NCBI GenBank assembly: GCA_937941715.1
Contig: CALDGX010000102.1
Span: 1-51,438, forward strand
DNA: 51,438 nucleotides
Source of the DNA: an uncultured Chloracidobacterium sp.
GTDB taxonomy: Bacteria > Acidobacteriota > Blastocatellia > Pyrinomonadales > Pyrinomonadaceae
Direction: 5' to 3'
Shown: in pieces, positions 47,885 through 51,438 of the stretch
Layout: each line of letters begins with the position of its first letter
Numbering within the stretch: position 1 is the first letter of the stretch
Program-made: the position numbers and the translations under genes
The notes under the pieces: model-generated
The model's input: the letters and a program-made list of their open reading frames with translations, nothing else
What the model was told of the DNA's origin: nothing
Database searches by the model: none

Positions 47885-50320
47885 ATGAAGAGTATTGCTG
47901 TGAGATCCGTTGCTTTTAGTTTAGCCTTTTCCATTTTTGCCGTAATCGGCTATTCACAGGCGCGTAACCGGGTGGAGGGGCGAATCGTCGATAGTAACGG
48001 CGACGTAGTTGCGGGAGCAACGCTGACCGTTCGGCATCAGGATGTCCGGTTGGTTGCAAAAGCCGTAACAGACGGCGAAGGCCGGTACTCGCTTACAAAT
48101 ATGTCAGATGGTAAGTATGACGTCACGATCGGTGCCATAGGTTTTGCGACACTACGCAGTGAAATGACGATCCCGTCGACGCAGCTAGTCGTCTTTACCA
48201 TAACACCCGGAGGCATTGCAGTGGACGTTTCCGTTACGTCAAGCTATCTCGCTGGAACCCCGGAAAGCCTTTCGGAAATTCCGGGTTCTATCGAACGGAT
48301 CGATAGGCAAACACTGGAAAACAGCCGCGCGTTCAATTTCTCCGAAGTGCTTAGGAAAGTATCCGGTGTGAATGTAAGGGATGAGGAGGGGTTTGGTTTG
48401 CGGCCCAACATCGGCATTCGCGGCACCAATCCGACGCGCTCAACCAAGGTGTTGCTGCTTGAAGATGGACTTCCGTTGTCTTATGCGCCCTACGGAGATA
48501 ATGCGTCTTACTACCATCCTCCGGTGGAGAGATACGAGTCGATCGAGGTTCTCAAGGGATCGGGTCAGATTGCTTATGGCCCACAAACGATCGCGGGCCT
48601 AATCAACTATCTGACACCCAATCCGCCTGATAAAACGACTTTTAATTTCAAACTAGAAGGCGGCAATAGAAGTTTTTTCAACGGCGGAGCAGGTTTTGGC
48701 GGCACGTTTGGCAAACTTGGTGCGATTTTCAATTTCAATCATAAGCAGGGTAACGGGTCGAGAGAGAACACAAGTTTTAAGTTATATGATTTTTCGAATA
48801 AATCGGTTTTGCTGTTAAACGCTCGCAACGCCCTGACTGGAAAATTTACTTTCTTTCGCGAGGATTCGAATCTAACCTACACAGGTGCGACCGAGGCGGA
48901 ATTCGCCGAAGACCCCCGAGGCAACATATTTAAGAACGACTTCTTTTATGGCCGTAGGTCCGGTGTTTCGTTGCAGCACGCCGCGGTTCTGACCTCTAAA
49001 ATCAATCTGACGACTAGCTTTTACTCTAACTATTTTTCACGCGACTGGTGGCGTCAGTCGTCCAATTCCAGTCAGCGTCCTAATCGTTTGAATGTCGATC
49101 CCGACTGCCTCAGCCTGGCTGCATTGAACACCACCTGCGGCAACGAAGGAAGGCTTCGCGATTATCTTACTCAGGGCGTCGAGACGCGGCTGACCACAAA
49201 CTTCAATTTCGGATCAGTTGCGAATGAACTTGTCGTCGGTTTTCGAATTCATGGCGAGGATCAGGAACGGATTCAGCGAAATGGCGACCTTCCAACATCG
49301 CGCGACGGCACTATTGCTGAAAACAACGAGCGTAAAGCTTTCGCTCAATCCGGATTTATTCAACATCGCTTTACGTGGAAGAACCTCGCATTGACCCCGG
49401 GCGTACGTTTTGAGCGCGTCGTATTTAGCCGAACGAATCGTCTCGCTAACAACGGAGCGGGGGCGACCGGTGAAACAACCGTGACCGAGATCATTCCGGG
49501 TTTTGGCATTGCCTACTCGGGTGTTAAGAACACTACGCTATTTGCCGGCGTTCATCGCGGGTTCTCCCCGCCCAGAGTAGAGGATGTCGTAACAAATTCT
49601 GGCGGCGTGATCGAGCTTGATTCAGAATTGAGCTGGAACTATGAGGTCGGAGTGCGAACTCAGCCACTTAGAGGAACAGAATTGTCCGCCGCATTTTTCC
49701 GCAACGATTATCAGAATCAGATTGTCGCGGCTTCGATCGCTGGCGGGGCGGCCTTCACAAACGGCGGAGCCACACTACAGCAGGGGTTTGAATTTACGGG
49801 GCAGATCGATTCCGGCTCTGTTTTTCGTAGCCCCCATAATCTTTACCTACGAACCGCCTATACCTTTTTGCCGACGGCGGAGTTCCGTGGCATGCGCCTA
49901 AGCTCTATCACCAGTTCGGCAACACTTAATGCGTACTGCCCGACAACCAGGCGGGTCTCGGCCACCAGTTGTTCGATTACTGAGAATCGCCTTCCATATG
50001 CACCGCGTGTCCTTATGACGACAAGCATCGGCTATTCGCATCCCCGCGGTTTCGACGCTTTTGTGGAAAACGTTTACATCGGGCGCCAGTTCGGCGACGA
50101 TTTGAACGCGGTTAACCCGAACTCGAATGGCCAGCTTGGAGCGATACCAAGCCAAACTTATTGGAACGCGACGGCAAACTATCGTGTCGAGAAATGGAGG
50201 ACGACATTTTTCGTTACGGGTAAGAACTTGCTCGACCGGATATACATCGTTGATCGTACGCGTGGATTGCTGCCCTCAGGCCCGCGTCTCGTGCAAACGG
50301 GAATCAAAGTGAGTTTTTAA
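47885..50320 (+). CDS. TonB-dependent outer-membrane receptor
   Basis: An 811-residue receptor: signal peptide (about 1-25, ending GYSQ), a carboxypeptidase-regulatory-like domain (about 28-110, VEGRIVDSNGDVVAGATL), plug domain (about 130-260, SEVLRKVSGVNVRDEEGFGLR then IEVLKGSGQIAYGPQTIAG), and a 22-strand barrel ending QTGIKVSF with C-terminal Phe. This FecA-like architecture takes up metal chelates or other large ligands with TonB energy. The open frame runs from 47780, but ATG 47885 starts the signal peptide and leaves the promoter-like sequence outside. Ligand unknown; uptake of iron or a copper chelate would fit the setting. Confidence 0.88.
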   Translation: MKSIAVRSVAFSLAFSIFAVIGYSQARNRVEGRIVDSNGDVVAGATLTVRHQDVRLVAKAVTDGEGRYSLTNMSDGKYDVTIGAIGFATLRSEMTIPSTQLVVFTITPGGIAVDVSVTSSYLAGTPESLSEIPGSIERIDRQTLENSRAFNFSEVLRKVSGVNVRDEEGFGLRPNIGIRGTNPTRSTKVLLLEDGLPLSYAPYGDNASYYHPPVERYESIEVLKGSGQIAYGPQTIAGLINYLTPNPPDKTTFNFKLEGGNRSFFNGGAGFGGTFGKLGAIFNFNHKQGNGSRENTSFKLYDFSNKSVLLLNARNALTGKFTFFREDSNLTYTGATEAEFAEDPRGNIFKNDFFYGRRSGVSLQHAAVLTSKINLTTSFYSNYFSRDWWRQSSNSSQRPNRLNVDPDCLSLAALNTTCGNEGRLRDYLTQGVETRLTTNFNFGSVANELVVGFRIHGEDQERIQRNGDLPTSRDGTIAENNERKAFAQSGFIQHRFTWKNLALTPGVRFERVVFSRTNRLANNGAGATGETTVTEIIPGFGIAYSGVKNTTLFAGVHRGFSPPRVEDVVTNSGGVIELDSELSWNYEVGVRTQPLRGTELSAAFFRNDYQNQIVAASIAGGAAFTNGGATLQQGFEFTGQIDSGSVFRSPHNLYLRTAYTFLPTAEFRGMRLSSITSSATLNAYCPTTRRVSATSCSITENRLPYAPRVLMTTSIGYSHPRGFDAFVENVYIGRQFGDDLNAVNPNSNGQLGAIPSQTYWNATANYRVEKWRTTFFVTGKNLLDRIYIVDRTRGLLPSGPRLVQTGIKVSF

Positions 50321-50383
50321 TTTGGCAGAGGCGAAATATCCGTAGGAAACACGGCGTTTAGGTTTGAGTGTAGAAAGCTCTAT

Positions 50384-50992
50384 CTATGCACTCCGCAGTT
50401 CGCGTTTTGCACCTGAAAAGACGCGGAAAGCGGAGCGTAAGAAAAGGCAAACCAATGCGAGGGCGATAATGATGTCCGGCCAGCCCGACTGAAAGAACCA
50501 AACCGCACCCGCCGCGACAAAGACCGAGATATTCGACGCAATATCGTTACGCGAACATTCCCACACCGAACTCATATTCACATCGTCCGTCTTGTGACGA
50601 GTAAGCAGATAGAGACATACGGAGTTTCCGACGAGTGCGAGCAAGCTGACAACGCCCATTATTTCAAAAATAGGAACCGTCGGAACCATCAGCTTGTAGA
50701 TCACCTGTCCGAGCACAACGAGCGCCGCCAGCAGGATCAAACCGCCTTTGAACAAAGCGACCTGAGCCTTAGCCTGAGACGATTTATACACAACGTAGAG
50801 GCTCAGCCCGTACGTCATTGCATCGCCAAGATTGTCCAGCGAATCCGACAACAACGCGCTCGAACCCGCATAAATACCCGCACCGATCCCCGCCGCAAAC
50901 ATCGCGACGTTTATCCCAAGCACGATCTTTAGCGTCGAACTCTGCTTCTCCCTCAAAGCGTCTATCGCACAATCATCTTCACAACAAGCCAT
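50384..50992 (-). CDS. Short CDF-like cation transporter
   Basis: A 202-residue inner-membrane protein on the minus strand with about six helices. The start MACCEDDCAID is Cys/Asp-rich. SDSLDNLGDA in helix 2 and SRNDIASNISV in helix 5 match the metal-site positions of CDF transporters, with Asp/Asn instead of the usual His/Asp pair. The cytoplasmic C-terminal domain of standard CDFs (about 90 residues) is missing, which is normal for this short subgroup annotated simply as cation transporters. Points toward the TonB receptor gene (convergent). Confidence 0.78.
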   Translation of the reverse strand: MACCEDDCAIDALREKQSSTLKIVLGINVAMFAAGIGAGIYAGSSALLSDSLDNLGDAMTYGLSLYVVYKSSQAKAQVALFKGGLILLAALVVLGQVIYKLMVPTVPIFEIMGVVSLLALVGNSVCLYLLTRHKTDDVNMSSVWECSRNDIASNISVFVAAGAVWFFQSGWPDIIIALALVCLFLRSAFRVFSGAKRELRSA

Positions 50993-51379
50993 AACAATTC
51001 AGAATAGGTTAATGCCCAAATGTTATCAATAAGAGCAGCCGGTTGACGGCTCAAAATGGTTCCAAACATCCTCAAAGAACTGTGTCGAAGGCCGACCCTG
51101 AGAGTCTTGGAGGACCGCAAAGGCTGATACGTTTTATGAAAAAAATAGCGGATGACAGTCGCTAAGATATGTTATTATTCTTTGAAAGAATCGAAGCGAA
51201 AGGTGTTATTTTTTGAACTGAGCACGCTACGGATGCTTTGAATTCTATCAGGTGACTTGGTTGCAGGTTGGTTGCAGCGTTCCTGATCATGGCTAATTAA
51301 CGATGAATCCGTGTAGCCGTAAGCTGTTGATTCTAAGAGGTTTTGAGCAGTTTTGACAATTTACACAAACCTACCTAAA
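50993..51379. other. Gene-free integration-junction region
   Basis: No gene, promoter or terminator is convincingly visible over about 390 nt between the CDF-like gene and the tRNA fragment. It is AT-richer than the operons. The only structure seen is a pair of 10-bp direct repeats (51257-51277). Such a spacer next to a tRNA scar is where recombinase arm sites usually lie. Confidence 0.5.
51257..51277 (+). repeat. Tandem 10-bp direct repeat near the attachment site
   Basis: TTGGTTGCAG occurs at 51257-51266 and again at 51268-51277, one turn of DNA apart. Possible integrase arm-type sites, about 105 nt from the tRNA fragment. Pattern only. Confidence 0.35.
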
Positions 51380-51428
51380 TCGCTTGGGGTGCGAGAGGTC
51401 GCTAGTTCAAATCTAGTCGTCCCGACCA
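51380..51428 (+). tRNA. 3' fragment of tRNA-Pro(GGG): attachment-site scar
   Basis: From the anticodon arm on, the sequence folds as tRNA-Pro: loop TTGGGGT (51384-51390, anticodon GGG at 51386-51388), stem GCGAG, variable AGGTC, T-arm GCTAG-TTCAAAT-CTAGT, acceptor strand CGTCCCG, discriminator A and CCA. The 5' acceptor strand (CGGGACG), D-arm and 5' half of the anticodon stem are absent upstream. It cannot be a working tRNA; it is the duplicated att part left by integration into a tRNA-Pro gene. Confidence 0.8.
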
Positions 51429-51438
51429 TTTGGCAGAA

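Noticed and set aside
51300..51428. Complete tRNA-Pro gene at the right edge
   Set aside because: The 5' acceptor strand and D-arm are absent upstream, so only a 3' fragment is present.
1..51438. CRISPR arrays, rRNA genes, insertion-sequence transposases, integrase genes
   Set aside because: No regularly spaced repeats, rRNA-like sequence or transposase/integrase motifs were seen on either strand.

Overview
The window looks like an accessory metal-resistance island of a Gram-negative bacterium. The gene mix, the roughly 50% GC and the many exported Ig-like, FecR-like and Sm-like proteins resemble Acidobacteriota (Blastocatellia/Pyrinomonadaceae). That placement is inference; no rRNA or other marker is present. 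The right edge (51380-51428) carries only the 3' part of a tRNA-Pro(GGG) gene, the usual scar of an element integrated into a tRNA. The other end and any integrase are outside the window.

Layout. 1-3070: a cassette of unknown function (partial gene, Ycf46-like AAA protein with altered Walker motifs, DUF1257/Ycf35, DUF2997, radical-SAM activase-like protein), ending at a decayed 3' end of a histidine kinase gene. 3294-10221: a CzcCBA-type divalent-cation efflux operon with a Cys-rich exported protein at its head and a PII-NG protein at its tail. 10309-16727: small exported proteins, a Zn/Cd-type P1B-ATPase whose DKTGT motif reads DKTRT, YnfA, a CzcD-like CDF exporter, a CDF remnant and DUF3703. 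17057-28287: a second efflux operon behind a sigma54-type promoter match, with an outer-membrane factor, an unusual membrane-spanning adaptor, two cupredoxin-type proteins, a DUF305 lipoprotein and an HME-RND pump of a different class. 28437-35992: MerR regulator, a MerR-type promoter with a 20-bp spacer, YHS protein, YHS-YHS-CopA ATPase, methyltransferase, two DUF4198 proteins, a probable selenoprotein (signal peptide, HMA-like CxxU domain, outer-membrane barrel) and a TlpA-like thioredoxin. 36106-38625: NtrC-type response regulator and histidine kinase. 39441-46775: a CusACB-type Cu/Ag efflux operon with all three CusA methionines. 46803-50992: class II amidotransferase, TonB-dependent receptor, small CDF-like transporter. 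50993-51438: gene-free integration junction.

How it fits together. Three RND systems of three signature classes, two P1B-ATPases and two CDF proteins cover divalent metals and Cu/Ag. Periplasmic copper handling is heavily represented (cupredoxins, DUF305, DUF4198, Cys/His/Met-rich proteins); several of these would start with His once the signal peptide is removed. The regulators seen are MerR (for copA), an NtrC/sigma54 pair that may control 17057 and 34068, and a CRP/FNR-like site in front of the Cus operon.

The most notable item is the in-frame UGA at 34191-34193. It replaces the second Cys of an HMA-type CxxC motif and is followed at the right distance by a bacterial SECIS-like hairpin, so genes 34068-34190 and 34194-35507 are best read as one selenoprotein.
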